64,000 nucleotides of DNA from Oscillospiraceae bacterium (GTDB lineage: Bacteria; Bacillota; Clostridia; Oscillospirales; Oscillospiraceae), in assembly GCA_017412765.1 (NCBI GenBank), contig JAFPWN010000025.1, positions 1 to 64,000 on the forward strand, read 5' to 3'. Below are positions 34,901 through 38,246 of this stretch, one piece after another (the stretch's first letter is position 1; every line of letters begins with the position of its first letter). A program made the translations under genes and the position numbers. Under the pieces are notes generated by a model, which saw only the letters and a program-made list of their open reading frames with translations, was not told where the DNA came from and did not search any database.

Positions 34901-34959
34901 AGCATCAGCAATGCCAACGCCAAGGCAATGGTATTCTTTCCCCACTTGCTTACTTTCAT
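7990..34959 (-). CDS. Giant secreted multidomain dockerin protein (8,989 aa)
   Basis: One uninterrupted frame. ATG 34959 is used because GGAGG lies 8 nt before it and a signal peptide follows (KVSKWGKN, then ALALALLML, cleavage near SISA-EE); the frame is open to 35040. Approximate order: signal 1-33; Ala/Thr/Glu-rich and Gly-rich linker to 180; Ig/chitobiase-like repeats 450-800 (SPEGGxxT, YYRIGY); fibronectin III domains 950-1250 and 2120-3640; about ten IPT-like repeats 1250-2120; PKD (WDFGNG) 3750; CARDB block and carboxypeptidase-regulatory-like domains to 5600; a second PKD (WDFGDG) 5630 with another CARDB block to 7300; helical segment 7305-8020; PEGA-like repeats 8600-8850; dockerin 8875-8930 (DVNGDGVTNADD and DFNEDGMVNTAD). 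No catalytic domain, LPXTG or SLH anchor was seen. It is likely a surface adhesin or scaffold held through a cohesin; function is inference. Confidence 0.9.
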   Translation of the reverse strand: MKVSKWGKNTIALALALLMLFDQSTALIASISAEESVLPAEQQEVLIEPVDLATDAPPAEASNSDAPETDVPPTEVAAAPQAAPSTTEENTVADSGDETIITGSENDGADGEDITMPVAQQDSPIVTNTRNVVIGGDGGEGNGEGGNGQESPTLSIPLVAGPLSSDSVEFAPAQCTLSVAIPAPGAYVIALTVPNDDEIEYLNISGALTDETGNTVAWPYFYVENSTYEDWQTGEMAERHSKNLTAFFTAASAGTYTLQINSVYPDEGLPETIGAQCWQTVDAPRFDVDAEDEEYPELLITEPCYVFLTDIPDGSTAYYAFSSMKPQGEENSENYIEYNPSTGIYIANEARVVVYCAKETAAGTLQSDTRTLVARVDMEQAECSVDQTANYVENGGYVTFTTANPTDKVYYVITDGEWDQQRNFSEYIIQNGTLYTAPIQVNGEDGDYFEIFWATVTEGGMYTTWSMQSSFSIGTPPPASPVFTPDSNGTITFAEPTEVTITSEPGTVLYYNINQRGETTAGSNTLTVTVDRDMQISARAYDAAKELYSDYTVTRYYYVEAEKSLQLTQSAVIETDGVILLNQSGERYTLDVQEAGAYQFRVTYSGKYYNSSYPVEIRDALGGLAAELPTDGWGSIRDGIVTLAVGEYHLALLPDQNNSAYQHQPYQLTIQRGLAAPTISPEGGNYTDEVEITLTHPDNTAELYYRIGYGASTRYTGPFRFSGYDTIYAWAQVGETTSDQSAAYYRVPVSEPTMSPEGGWFTTLPTLTLSHASPNAEIYYRIGYDGEALRYTAPITLDAAAYVTAYAILNGQESATASTYYRLDNTPPEYSNYWRFHAKSDLYDNYIYGSSELTGTVSLCASSIYDNDSGMDHVDYYLKVEDGAYQKIGTAAWNEPITWDTSTVTGGAGGSVAVRLAAIAYDKVGNSPITPDALDDSFDSDYYAPTFHVNNAPCAPMDTFTAEPQVGKITLAWSRETALSYGDAILIYRATSKEALAENQLAEEYYSYTSYEDTFLTSESAAGSYYYGIRICDKRGILSEMVATDALVSPLADTEAPTIYFGFEENETFNNDRETYVEFNDNVSLGVVEAVFVAENGTETAAEGSPWTYGTTYASTDTYHYFNFTALDDGAYTLRVTAKDVYGNRTVATRTFVKDGTPPSAPTGLIASPIPGRISLRWTAAPEADIVGYYVSYSETEDGTYYDVNYNPITETSFVYPSYGYLTPGDTCWFKIRSVDRGGNTAETAAVMGTAGKYNPQLRLVNAPKLGEDATVAFSGFQSGEYVEFYLDREESYRGYISQSGEELEYTVDLDDNLRGSHTIRAVGSSSGIVATLRFTIAERQPTVTLNTATVTENGSFQATITDFPSYRNVYFYLDDATDESAPCKYYYPNETNAKTLYLSDLGTPAPGSYVLRAVEPQSGMVATANLTVTAAALSLICDTESPAVGSKVSFNASGFADDEAELWLAGEMVGKVTQNYGSEHRFYNVRIPDLAPGETAVMATVIQSSTGKSVSLRIAVSQPTPSLSVSNATVGMEEFTVEGSGFQNEYVDLLIDNVKVGSPYFYGSGSTTYHFGYDATAGTHSVILRGQTSGRTASGSVTFTDTVQTLSLSPETPALNSALTLLAAGFAPSENVAFAMNGTALGSVWANGDGVASYTIDSLAFAPTSGSYIFTAVGQTGDRVAFAGTNGNLTLSYSGNPHGGSTLPVTVTGLQAGETVLVYLDNHTSDSVTANDSGAAEVRVAMPAGFSGNLNLTVWGETSQRWGSTVIPFTAYAPTLTLSASSVALGKSVALTVSGFRPNAELQLLVDGVCSDTKLTLDANGSGTLNYALPMSGTVGAHTLGFFDPLSGTRLTKELTALAPSVTVQAPTTAKAGDTVTVTVSGAPDDETVTVTLGDLLPSEGTSFVLPANMAPGAYTVHVVLAKSALVETALITVATPETRIEAVKAEHEATLTIRASGFAANESLSLYFDHRLINASLSDCTTKADGTLSVQFALPAATLAGSHPLSAVGQMSGRVATTTVNIEQAGPMLSLSGLAEGKPGALISFTGANFTASGAYTLSFENELLLSDVSADENGEITGSFAIPSGFADGRYRIVATDLTTDETAIAFLRIDTTAPAAPTITVSPKKQSLLVSWDAPTDDDVASYTVTCTPAGGEPIELAKVSSSVTFLSLDMHDDSFPLVPGKSYTFAVVAEDRIGNVGAAGVSSAVALTAGDDAPEVTSVYTSGWRSIRVNGEWVTILTGNDCAIYAYVQDDQQLSSLTFAVAHENGAFGAETPVELNYSGNYSSLAHYNATLALDSTAYTDGLYTFRFTATDSVGLTHAYERRFYVDNTPTAAVSDLTVQESSNALIVSWNWTPGETGEVLDHYRVYYAAADEAEQYQDVAYTDGVKTCTIRRLTAGTQYTIRVTAVDAAGNESSWTTVYGTPIVDTEAPVITAVEPNDARLGRSVTFYITATDNAELDGNSVRAEISAGEGGSFVPFGERYYSGAIRAENLTYNGSYTLRFIISDLAGNESLPYTIEREFDTNVTAVSGLTAESAAGGIRVSWNKIADKDLIYYYIYRAAAGEDYRYWTALSPLKITEGSIVSWTDYDVKDDVTYSYKVIAVDDVDNRQDLSDAMSAEAQKGVFVTSASISPSENVKPGSVLHLSAQGFRGSESVEVYLDSGEDSIFWTYADENGIVSVDWNYVRGTGAGAHTLKLIGSRSGASASANFTCQPTALPAPAALTTTAGTMEIALQWESVDGAAYYRVYRAEDGGDMTMVADRIYGCSYTDKALTMAGDSGKIYTYAVAAVDRYDFEGARSNDAIDRPGADTVDPEITLFTSQRVGKLLRLFAEVSDDLGLGSVVFRYKPDGSGDDAYQTIREIAVDYNRRETTVSTEFDTSALADGSYVLLAQVIDRAGRVSTPLVRTVKLSSEKPAAPENLAAQAGQMRIVLSWQNASAQSVGVARYNIYRDGGEGYTFLASTTLTTYTDTTVRAGSSYRYQVTAVSDAEAESLPGTLATAVAPDADTVAPVISGFATPDGTRLAGKRSLAVLATDNVAVDHVDFFLVNDDSSETKLGTSDKGSLAIDTAEYKKEGTLTFRVRVYDAVGNSSSADVHYQVDNAAPAAPVLTVAETELSVTLRWSLASTPKDLKLYRMYQVTGETYKLLTETANMYYTLQTSDEGKYCVTAVDDLGNESPYSNVETCAPGLDRTAPVILSFAAPEVARTDATLTLIAEDNGEIASYRVFYRPLVSDELTGAVVPSDEWQLLTEGNWASLAEDENGARVAAWNTLAVISAESGPEARFPDGLYELSLRLTDAAGNQSEAETRVTVANNPPAAPEGFRVDAGEWRLIVSWKPAAGNEAVDYTLYRKVNSGEYEKLTYTTANVYVDQNLDPTNQYFYMVAIENDLGKQGPTTADYSTGGILFAGVKTRPEPETSLPVILNMSPAQGSRFNAGLNLNLQVNDAVSLSTVEFWKAWIGESSAATVPADAVYENFATLDISNLQKELVETSESDLLGTELFVIKHTADTASWADGAWAIKVVVRNKGAEPAVQIKSFFKDSMPPAQPELTVTDPMVGGTLNLTWNVSSADVAYYKVLRSTLPDADPKDCELIAKPLSPVYTDTGLTNGTTYYYYVVVVDNAGNESAPSLRRSLAPTAVSDLGVYSVYTTPPTITAGRSNTLRASLRNNGNAAASGTVSFYRGETLLGSTDVTLAANTGSEASITWIAPAELPERIDITAVVVTTPDTDASSENNTFTGSDIRVNQPPVAKIVLPDASADGTYDSGAVLSFAATGSNDPDGSIVRYRWDFGNGKRGDYATSPTTYVAPGRYTVTLTVTDDLGATTETTEFISVGDCRPDLFVESVRWTPVDPEEGDVVTITATLGNKGLGDATLGFLTGFYIDNVYMGYAKTDVDESGVSIGVGKTVEVNFTYQATAGTHVVKVVANDILNTLSETSKTNNTHSEVLSSQQVNFADVEVSNLRWDPAGSVFDTQSPFVYRVDVSNIGSAEAKGFSVSLYVDDEFAGRQTVPLLNPEQSMTLSFAVTPQIGAHRVEVRADDLNPCLIETNTENNIIAVTTDAFTVYYPELEVTDVTWRPTETTLTDGTSLLFTAKLTNVSPVNVTDSFRVSFTMDGNIFRTVTVDGIGAGEIKEVQAKWSALEGSHKLGVIVDPQHAVTDPDSTTEREITLPRLDIIYPNVCVTNVSYSPLRAEAGKPVSFLVTVTNNNVASAFKRFNVGLYVDGQAVSGAAIDGIRGFSTVPVVLTWTPKSGGNHTVRIVADSYGELKMDAPAAGTSRSWTSVIPVNEALTMVTHPSEKDQDDDFLAVLFSTSEEKITLTADLRHSADPNVPITPNEDGAVYYTLTRNGEIVGGREGWLRYDYVSGCFTVDVPIGSELSSGTYQLDFTGSCGADTVTAPTTNVKIVQSGNVTVETNKQTYQLGESLYVNGTFRYSDGTPVKNERVVLDYQLMPALKEPIQTTDENGKEILMRYQAEEIIFVQTDDNGAYSDIFTPFTGEAGTWVINAYGYEKMMGTGASTSVQVWGLAASPANLTIAASENSQFSKDITVRYPAPKNSDGASLTGLTASLVQKSGSGISASLDLSTLPRTLAQGATASVRLNVSASLGCSETADFEIVFSTNEGAFAKSNVHLNIVPATPIPVSDQKSVAIGINPGDVVSRVLTITNKGKGTLNGLKVTTPASIPWVTAGAFGKTTLLPNESTTVTVSFAPGEAVNLGQYQDTLVISDATGKFYANVGLSAEVTALKTGGISLRVSDDVGTLVSNATVTLISRDEYTSMTGGVESTYYESFSARTDENGIAQLYDKPLGVYDLVITATGREKYVGECEIMPSVGAPFTEITMKNLPVQIEWTVVPTTIVDEYEIKLELTFGAHIPTPSFGFNPPWVNIPKNVTEPVYVEANVVNTGLIALTDVVASVVRQDKSDTGISIVGGGYIGEIAAQSSARIRLLVQPGVYQLPYGTNAAWLAANYIKLEGSYVSFDPDTGLPVDPAPMITGNLPLYNPSTTPVTVAVRLPENDNKTVEETLQLPEGQMEEIRYIAPERIDKEKELEQDGGSVYEIVKLSLDQTATLERQAFDATLKVTNGYPTSALNNLRVDVLVKDENGVDVSSKNFIIATGLQGIADVDGNGSLASGSSLTATWQIIPGSGLGGTDPEGKTYYASALVSYYVYGQLVQTETEGVPITILPQPQLELNYFVPHNILSNTPFRLGVTVENYGFGEAMNLNINSGQLKIESNQSGMITDFEILESSFGSQSGSEFKLAFGNVPAATREFNEQTGEWDIVPGKVSGYWTVRWNMPASEEPYEGEFREFKATLTHKDYKGVQLNPLITAVHTAIIGKDGVLASEDGKGGLTLVNEGLTGFVDYLLDLSSGLRVPIYVPDSLSVTEAYNGTDMIVHVPAAKSTSARYQVLMIPEPEGCGAISAVSARFGSTTRTISAGNYWKDFGYIYIFDEIPTAYDASHNVQYAPADYTIVFGNAAQLKDVNYSRFVYVEVEPFTEGAIQLGRGTTGYYLKEEAFYDTGINPDVGDTDVRLMATIDNRSRDVLNGYVVFTATPNGSDTPEFRSGDITVAKVQPYAVVPVYCSDWVPQKGTTYTITAELHENGGKLITTLSAKAVINDLPYSHAGADIANAVMGQPVRFDGSASYDKDGYIASFVWDFGDGESGFGPTPTHTYQKAGTYRASLYVSDNNLSTTYPYSRDKVTDEIIAATKTEYNYFSEIQVTVLADCPDLFVNGLAFSNSAPSDGETVTVTATIQNGTLPNDGGLTSTGEDAHYLIGFYQNDTFIGCKEVTGDLAVGATTAVSFSFKAIGGAQKISAVVNDVGRNIREVNYDNNRRDAVLHGSATDFADLAVTSFTASLTDGDTVSWGQSIDVSAVVKNIGSTAAGSFKVLLYDNDTLVGSQLIESLSASAVETVKFVWRPVESGAHTLKLVADGPISAVVELDETNNTAQLDYTQIVVRYPDLVVKELTSSLNGSTVAPGQNIVLSALVENLGPGDAVLPTTVAFYAGNRLIGTAETHTIKAGESELVSMLWQDPAISVSTISAVADAYETLTERAEGNNRSTLTLAEPLSVSATILEITDVATIGAARYGDAAQTTVTLKNSGDRSVDEPFAIALYVGAKRVGTETCESLAAGESTSFVFPWTAEQSGDVMLRVFADAESKLVLENRGLASVSKTLTVAPGLVLTGGAESSAYCVGDTVLISVSAFSSSAVYRPIAVDSITATVNEKEVALTYDAATGTYTGSTTADAVGNYTLTCSASFGALAQTLTSTFTVAEDFRVTLGNTDQQRYNIGETIAVTGAVKTPAGVGIAGVPVTVTAVGSDRFTFTAMTTANGSFTCEMTLPEGVGGAFSLRASAVYGDVTHLSDRVAFYVDGLHLALDDQLTVTQGYETVLSGYLNNPGVTAATVDAITVTGLPNGLTYTVASSPNGNLTAASGEDVRIAFTASNTLAPGEYKITVQSGSVKQTVTVTCVEARAIADFTVIGNTENVSDELQAKSMALSIRQGDAASSVIRLTNVGTAPIVGVSATCDLPFVTVQGADDEAVLQPVNRGYSIRDPQGSLSLVVSVSPAESCATGIYKGTVTITSDSLSEPITVPILVSVGAGLVGTTVFEVRDQDNVLLKDAAVTLIGLSESKDPVRFDAVTDEEGLVTFENIPSGDYTLKVTAASHATLTSAISVAAVIDRTPRIVTLSRQLFTFSVDESTLADMRSTSAASPNYSNLVYQAKLVAESGEPQLLPNFIADEKQFYYQSGKLQNKISFKDPDAAGAKIEGVTVRITDMSANMPADAVAFSVNGSLTPVRKVATLAPGEVFDVVWTLDLEQFFRHATISETENDGEYAISFPAETTREEIDAYIAANDPTAEGKFTEVSYDEATHSGIYRVNGNFTPSDRVPLYYGELPYSFDFTLLASGVRADNGKTVETRVPVRVHYVAPDYLVSAGEQSPYDENGNYIGQQYGDIYDIYPELEQKVSVEPAFAPASGRTATMAYSTGFLHAIQVETPQLPDDNTDVGLSFGFGAEAGYEGQITRLDMKLTNPSPMHPMEDVTVRLVLSDAPYGADGQLQPGGLVLNPPLTITVTGGEYTINGSRVDCTTIAPGGYLDIEYLFRLDDFANAFTSFLQLDETLAPYLKQLTKFNKLYARIEGSFMQDGQEHTFVSGVREYEVKQQPKIYVSYDLEQLSKTHFVLRATVTNLGAGDATNFTLGTPAVPNTGFDMKIVGVSTTKGKVVRGKSVDFDSVVIDRLRSGDTAEITYDLAILGKLTSAQEVSLGKLAALPSIPITTKNEGTIVIAPMKMENLRDKKTQDDLDALIEELGILSNNITLLTDKTASELGRSFADYYDYSVRLRQAIAIGECYSILAKLVSLYVSVKDISGIPDKVKEKVEEVQKLNELLHDPAQLKTMLTLSDYLENAKLEIWDLLLGEDASWLLDYLPLDFVSAYDTYQDAEAAVLALQSYTTLNETFTQYLQLNRKAAEKLKAATTAIDTAMNATDSVWRLENTKIARVNMEEAAKLLAEAAELKSKGDDLLETVSGAAEDADGDYSGYSSNVISIKMNAYIAAAETQLVPAVTAIATRLSQLKGLAAFETQANDMKTAASKMEDMVGSAGEVGEQAKAIEAITANLYETIGYDPNASAEERLAALQAGRSALKDSMLELAKRPFSDIVDTWTIADSSALVNVKDSLPDMVLGIGNVINKLERGEIKDGGVASEILIEFFGSDPPAYDWFKVEFNSGYPIDGSKEEKRQYIATAAVKILPMDIVDRDLLQKNYNEILLTGASDYRANIEAAHDASVGAHTNVYHIQENTETTIKEIIELLNSYKYGRTQLTGYYPSSQLLAYVKGLNTAIDAMVRYPNGELIPASRVGRYRSLWSYSISGLNLTANEITLGDVYKAQVEVDRLLAEGYNNVAARYNLNQLRELESIMSMTGTIMGLMSGNVAVSVFTGLSDKLFGTEDYVKAMDQVDDANLQNLAATVADLAISTDLMLSKEAYIATDLKNVFETMERWRKIDPELPITLVTADVADLAVEADSIGGTATAALTVLNEHVGSVTVAPTVEIYDSFGLVTSRSMGSRTVEPGQTAAFTADLFLPVNMLRDMGGYTAVFTFAASEAETMTIAPTFGPYITHFNVGMADTLDYLRTNGKASQPLGGELAAGETQRTEITVESGNSLRIFAAAIAGDAMSLTVTGSGEQQEITLINDADCILIANASGTYTIEVTNSGDTAFVYDLSTVVTPDLGAVLGLDMPYSGVVAGSYSYEDEFGVTQTGVRASLPFALYETGLTQGMTVTVEATMLTGDAGAIPAPELEDRRSGETVTGAITLEAGDGRELVLVYRPTAGTAAGTYSGTVTLTVTAEQFKPTLSNLDWTRNGDSSYSLAIPVSVLVDTAVPNAPTITAEQTDDGMILVTGWTDPNSTVNIFLAEPEAEEGNLVASAAADANGNFSQRFRPTENGVWMVYAQAVGANGQTSAVGESVPVIVRMIGDQTPPEVQLVSPQTDILLDRPVAQITFTVTERESALKSLPTVYVGGSKATVAYVSGYTYTATPETVLGEGTHTVRIVAESEGGLVQERYTVIVGGGIEVVIAVGKPNASVTLNGMNATTDNDGNATFTVAPGTYRYTVLLDGYLPIDATATFTASQRSIGVPLVAGKTLTVNVTADAAVSGAKVTVGSHAAITGDNGVATLLIPYGSYSYEVTAAGYKTASGNVTFAEAADHLFVTLTADKSFRSATYIRVQDDFGKAISGASVNVEGSDEQKTDENGEALLLIGVGNYSCTVSADNYKALNATLAVDASGKTHTLTLMAAGATYDNAAQALSLDEGYTAWTAAEGGSEIAEGALKRTYEEQIIYIQAPSGKRMPMRIAALAKEDVNGDGVTNADDVIALLRWAMDSSAYPLVDTTHFDFNEDGMVNTADAIALAFKLNANLGKILISVYDESGRMTQSLTLTANTDLSALRKAAQVKLFFLSADFRPLETARTLG

Positions 34960-35037
34960 TTGTTTTTCCTCCGTCCTATGTCGACTTTCCGCGGTTCGAG
35001 AAAGAATAGTTTTCCAATTTTGATAAAATACCACTAT

Positions 35038-35083
35038 CATTATACATTATACATTATATTAAACGATATTCAACAGTTGCCAA
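35038..35083 (-). promoter_or_regulatory. Promoter region of the giant gene with TATAATG repeats
   Basis: On the minus strand TATAATG occurs three times in tandem (35058-35038), so a consensus -10 box is repeated with a 7-bp period. TTGGCA (35083-35078) lies 19 nt upstream of the first copy and could serve as the -35, slightly far. It sits about 80-120 nt before the giant gene start. Which copy is used cannot be told. Confidence 0.5.
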
Positions 35084-35093
35084 GCGTTCGGCA

Positions 35094-35112
35094 TTGACAA
35101 AAATTTTGTCAA
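35094..35112. promoter_or_regulatory. Perfect 19-nt palindrome, candidate operator
   Basis: TTGACAAAAATTTTGTCAA is a perfect 9-bp inverted repeat around a central A. It lies between the two divergent starts, 69 nt before the regulator gene, and contains TTGACA on each strand, so a bound protein could block or position polymerase. The adjacent double-HTH regulator is the obvious candidate ligand, by inference only. Confidence 0.55.
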
Positions 35113-35180
35113 CTTCTTGCGTTTTTCTGCGATCTGTGATACGCTTGTCTCGTTAGAGAGAAAAGATAGGTGGCGGGAAG

Positions 35181-36995
35181 ATGTTTGCGGAAAGAGTGAA
35201 CCAAATTTGCGCGCTGCTGGCGGTCAAACAGGCGGCGCTGTCGCGGATGATGGGTTGCGATAAATCCAACGTCAGCCGCATGCTCAGCGGCGCACGTGTG
35301 CCCAAGGCGGGCGGCGTCGGTGCGCGTCGGCTTGCGGACGGGTTATACCTCTGCGCGGACGAAAGAGGCAAGGTCGCCGCGCTCTGCGAGTTGATCGGCT
35401 GCAAAAAGAGTGCTTCTGCATCGGAGATCAAGACGCAGTTGGCGCACTGGCTCTATGACGGAGAATCGGCGCCGACGAAGCCGTCAACGCCGCAAAAAGA
35501 AAAAACACCGTACCGCGCCTTCGGCGAAAAACTGGGTGCGGCGATGGAACTGACCGAGCTGTCGAACATTCGGCTCGGTCGATTGGTCAATGTCGACCCG
35601 TCCTATATCAGCCGTTTTCGCAACGGTTTGCGCTCGCCGAAATCCAATCGGGAGACGACGGACGCAATCTGCGCGGTGTTGACGGCGCGCGCCCGCGAGC
35701 GAAATCAAACGGCGCAGCTTGCTGCGATGATGAACGTTGCCGCCGACGCGCTGTACGATGAAGAGGACGCGATCGCACGGATGCGCGACTGGCTGTTTGA
35801 TGCGGATCGGGCGGACGATAGCTCCGTGGTGGAAAGGCTGCTGGAGAACATCGATGCGTTCGCGTTTGAGCCGAAGCTGCCGCCGCTGCTGTTCTCGTCG
35901 GTGCTGGATGAAACAGCGCAGATCGACGAGCGGGAGACTTATTTCGGCGCGCAGGGCTTGCGCGCCGCCGTGCTGCGCTTTTTGGGCAGCGCGATCCGCG
36001 CGCAGGCGAAGGTGCTGTACCTCTATTCCGATCAGAGCACAGAATGGATGGCGGATCCGGCATTTCGCGTCAAGTGGGCAATGCTGATGATGGAGTGCGT
36101 AAAACAGGGAATCCATATTACCATCATTCATAATATTGACCGCGATCTGGACGAGATGATTAGCGCGATCACCAACTGGCTGCCGCTGTATATGTCGGGC
36201 ATGATCGAGTCGTATTATTGCAAAAAGGAGCGAAACGCGCGCTTTTCCAATACGCTGTTTCTCTGCCCGAACGTTGCCTGCATCAAGGCGAGCAACGTCG
36301 TTGGGCAGGAGGATCGGCACGGCGTCTATCCGTATCAGACGGAGGCGCCGCTTTTGGAGGCGGCGCAATTTGCCTATGACGGCTTGCTTGCCGCGTCCAA
36401 GCAATTGGTGAAGATTTACGAGAACGCGTCCAACGAGATCCTTTCGCAGATCGGCGAAACGGGCATGACGATGCTGGGCATGTCGCTTTCGCTTGCCACC
36501 ATGGACGAGGATACGCTGGTTGCCGTTTTGACGCGCAGCGATCTAGATCAGAATGCGCGGGAGGCGGTGCTCGCCGCATGGCAGGCGCGCGGGCGGCTGC
36601 TGGCGCACAATTTGGAAACGGGCTTCGTCCACGAGTGCATCCCCATTGCCGATGACGAGCGTCTGTTCGACGATCGAATCCCAATTGATCTGCCGGGCGT
36701 GTCGCTTTTCTATACACCGCAGGAGTATGCGTCGCATATCCGCAGCGTTCTCCGGCTGTCCGAGGAGCATCCCAATTATCGGCTCTGCGTCCTGCCGGAT
36801 GTGCCGTTTGAGAACACGCAGATCGTGATTTCCGAGCACGCCGTCGCAGTCAAACGCATTAAGCCGCCTCAGATCACGTTTTTGATCTCGCACCCCGCGA
36901 TGTGCGAGGCGTTCGCGGCTTATTCCGAGCGCATCAAATCGCGCTATAAGCAGGATAAGATTTCCCTCCGCCAAACGTTGGAGCGGTATTTGTAA
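35181..36995 (+). CDS. Transcriptional regulator with two HTH domains
   Basis: Cytoplasmic protein of 604 aa. Two XRE-like helix-turn-helix regions are visible: about residues 5-70 (KQAALSRMMGCDKSNVSRML) and about 110-170 (IRLGRLVNVDPSYISRFRNG). The remaining 400 residues form a mixed fold I cannot name, with distinctive segments VLYLYSDQSTEWM, HITIIHNIDRDLDEM, WLPLYMSGMIESYYCKK and SNTLFLCPN; it may be a sensor or effector domain. AGGTGG lies 7 nt before ATG 35181. The gene is divergent from the giant gene across 221 bp and shares its GC-rich codon style, so it is probably its dedicated regulator. No response-regulator or kinase motifs are present. Confidence 0.75.
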   Translation: MFAERVNQICALLAVKQAALSRMMGCDKSNVSRMLSGARVPKAGGVGARRLADGLYLCADERGKVAALCELIGCKKSASASEIKTQLAHWLYDGESAPTKPSTPQKEKTPYRAFGEKLGAAMELTELSNIRLGRLVNVDPSYISRFRNGLRSPKSNRETTDAICAVLTARARERNQTAQLAAMMNVAADALYDEEDAIARMRDWLFDADRADDSSVVERLLENIDAFAFEPKLPPLLFSSVLDETAQIDERETYFGAQGLRAAVLRFLGSAIRAQAKVLYLYSDQSTEWMADPAFRVKWAMLMMECVKQGIHITIIHNIDRDLDEMISAITNWLPLYMSGMIESYYCKKERNARFSNTLFLCPNVACIKASNVVGQEDRHGVYPYQTEAPLLEAAQFAYDGLLAASKQLVKIYENASNEILSQIGETGMTMLGMSLSLATMDEDTLVAVLTRSDLDQNAREAVLAAWQARGRLLAHNLETGFVHECIPIADDERLFDDRIPIDLPGVSLFYTPQEYASHIRSVLRLSEEHPNYRLCVLPDVPFENTQIVISEHAVAVKRIKPPQITFLISHPAMCEAFAAYSERIKSRYKQDKISLRQTLERYL

Positions 36996-37018
36996 AAAAC
37001 GAGGAGAATAGCAACAAA

Positions 37019-37094
37019 GGGGCTGTCTCAAAAAGGAGCCCCGAAAAAAGGTCATAAAATAACTGCAGCCGGCTCTTGAAAAAGAGTCGGCTGC
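37019..37094 (+). terminator. Tandem hairpins ending the regulator transcript
   Basis: GGGGCT (37019-37024) pairs with AGCCCC (37037-37042) across a 12-nt loop holding TGTCTCAAAA. A stronger hairpin follows: GCAGCCGGCTCTT (37065-37077) with AAGAGTCGGCTGC (37082-37094). The GGGGCTGTCTCAAAA sequence is typical of insertion-sequence ends, so this may be a scar as well as a terminator. Confidence 0.55.
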
Positions 37095-37200
37095 CGGCGT
37101 ATAATTCAGCTGTGCAGAAAAAAACATATGCAGGTAGATTATACTATTATATCTATCATCATTGGTGATTGGAACGTAACAAAACTTCATTTGACGCAAA

Positions 37201-37238
37201 AAAACATTCCGCAGACCGAATGGCTTGCGGAATGTTTT
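37201..37238. terminator. Bidirectional terminator
   Basis: AAAACATTCCGCA (37201-37213) pairs perfectly with TGCGGAATGTTTT (37226-37238). Extra A residues on the left and T residues on the right let it end transcripts from both sides: the regulator gene and the convergent rhomboid-like gene, which stops at 37260. Confidence 0.85.
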
Positions 37239-37259
37239 TTGAAGCTTGATGAATTAATG

Positions 37260-38111
37260 TCACTCGGTAAAGTGGACATGTGAGTTAATATGGTCCTCGC
37301 AGAAGCAGTGATAACCGACGCAGCGCGAGCAATAGCGGAACTCGAGATTCGGATCGGAGACGTCCGTCCTGCCGCAGACGGAGCATTTGTGCCGATAGGG
37401 AGCTTCCTCCTTGCGGAAATTGACGTGGATCGGACCGGAGGAGGCTGCGCGCCTGAACTCAGTCTTTCTTTTCTTCAGATTGAGCTTTGCCGAGATCCGG
37501 TTCCAAAGAACGTAACCGAAAAACAGACCGAAGTTTGCGATTGCGATAAGCGGGAGAAGCGTTCTGCCGAGGATCATCTCAATTACGAAGTAAAAAGCGT
37601 CAATATAGGCGAGCCACTTCATCTTTACGGGGATTATGAAGAATATGAGCACCTGGAAATCCGGCCACATCGCGGCAAAGGCAAAGAACAGCGAGAGATT
37701 TATATAGTGCGTGGTGATCAGCTCACCGTAGCCGAAGAGCTGAACGATAAAGCCGTAGATTATGCTCAGGATTACCGCCATACCGTAATAAATAGTGAAC
37801 CTGCCGCTGCCCCACTGTGATTCGAGCGCGGTGCCGACGAAATAATAGAAATAGAGGCTCAGAACGGTTGACAGCAGGCTGCCGTAGAAGGGGAAGAATA
37901 CGAAGGTCACGAGCCGCCATATCTGCCCATGCAGTATCGACTGCGCGTCAAAAACCAGCAGGTTCAGAAGCTGACCGGACGGGTCGATAAGACTGAGAAC
38001 GTACATTATTGCCTGCCCGGCGACGATTATGAGCATCAGCCGCGGGATACCGAACTTCGGATGCTTGTAGCAGAAGCGCTCGACGGCGCGATCAAAGCTT
38101 TTCAAAGCCAA
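37260..38111 (-). CDS. Rhomboid-like membrane protein with zinc-ribbon tail
   Basis: Integral membrane protein of about 283 aa with six or so transmembrane segments and the outline of a rhomboid: QIWRLVTFVF, then LYFYYFVGTALESQWGSGRF. The protease signature is missing: the GxSG serine region reads INLSLFF and the late histidine region reads ANFGLFFG. It is therefore probably an inactive rhomboid relative. The C-terminal tail is a cysteine cluster (HKCSVCG, then YCSRCVGYHCFCEDH) that should bind two zinc ions. The start is taken as TTG 38111, 5 nt after AAAGGAG; TTG 38105 is an alternative, and the open frame extends to 38216. It is divergent from rlmB. A role in membrane protein handling is speculative. 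Confidence 0.75.
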   Translation of the reverse strand: MALKSFDRAVERFCYKHPKFGIPRLMLIIVAGQAIMYVLSLIDPSGQLLNLLVFDAQSILHGQIWRLVTFVFFPFYGSLLSTVLSLYFYYFVGTALESQWGSGRFTIYYGMAVILSIIYGFIVQLFGYGELITTHYINLSLFFAFAAMWPDFQVLIFFIIPVKMKWLAYIDAFYFVIEMILGRTLLPLIAIANFGLFFGYVLWNRISAKLNLKKRKTEFRRAASSGPIHVNFRKEEAPYRHKCSVCGRTDVSDPNLEFRYCSRCVGYHCFCEDHINSHVHFTE

Positions 38112-38246
38112 ACCAACTCCTTTGCTGTAATCATACACTAATTCACGGGAAAAGTAAATTAACATTGTGTTAAATTTCAAAATTAGACTTTTCGTTTCCG
38201 CAGTTATGTGATACAATAAAATATATTTTTATGATTTGGAGCTGCC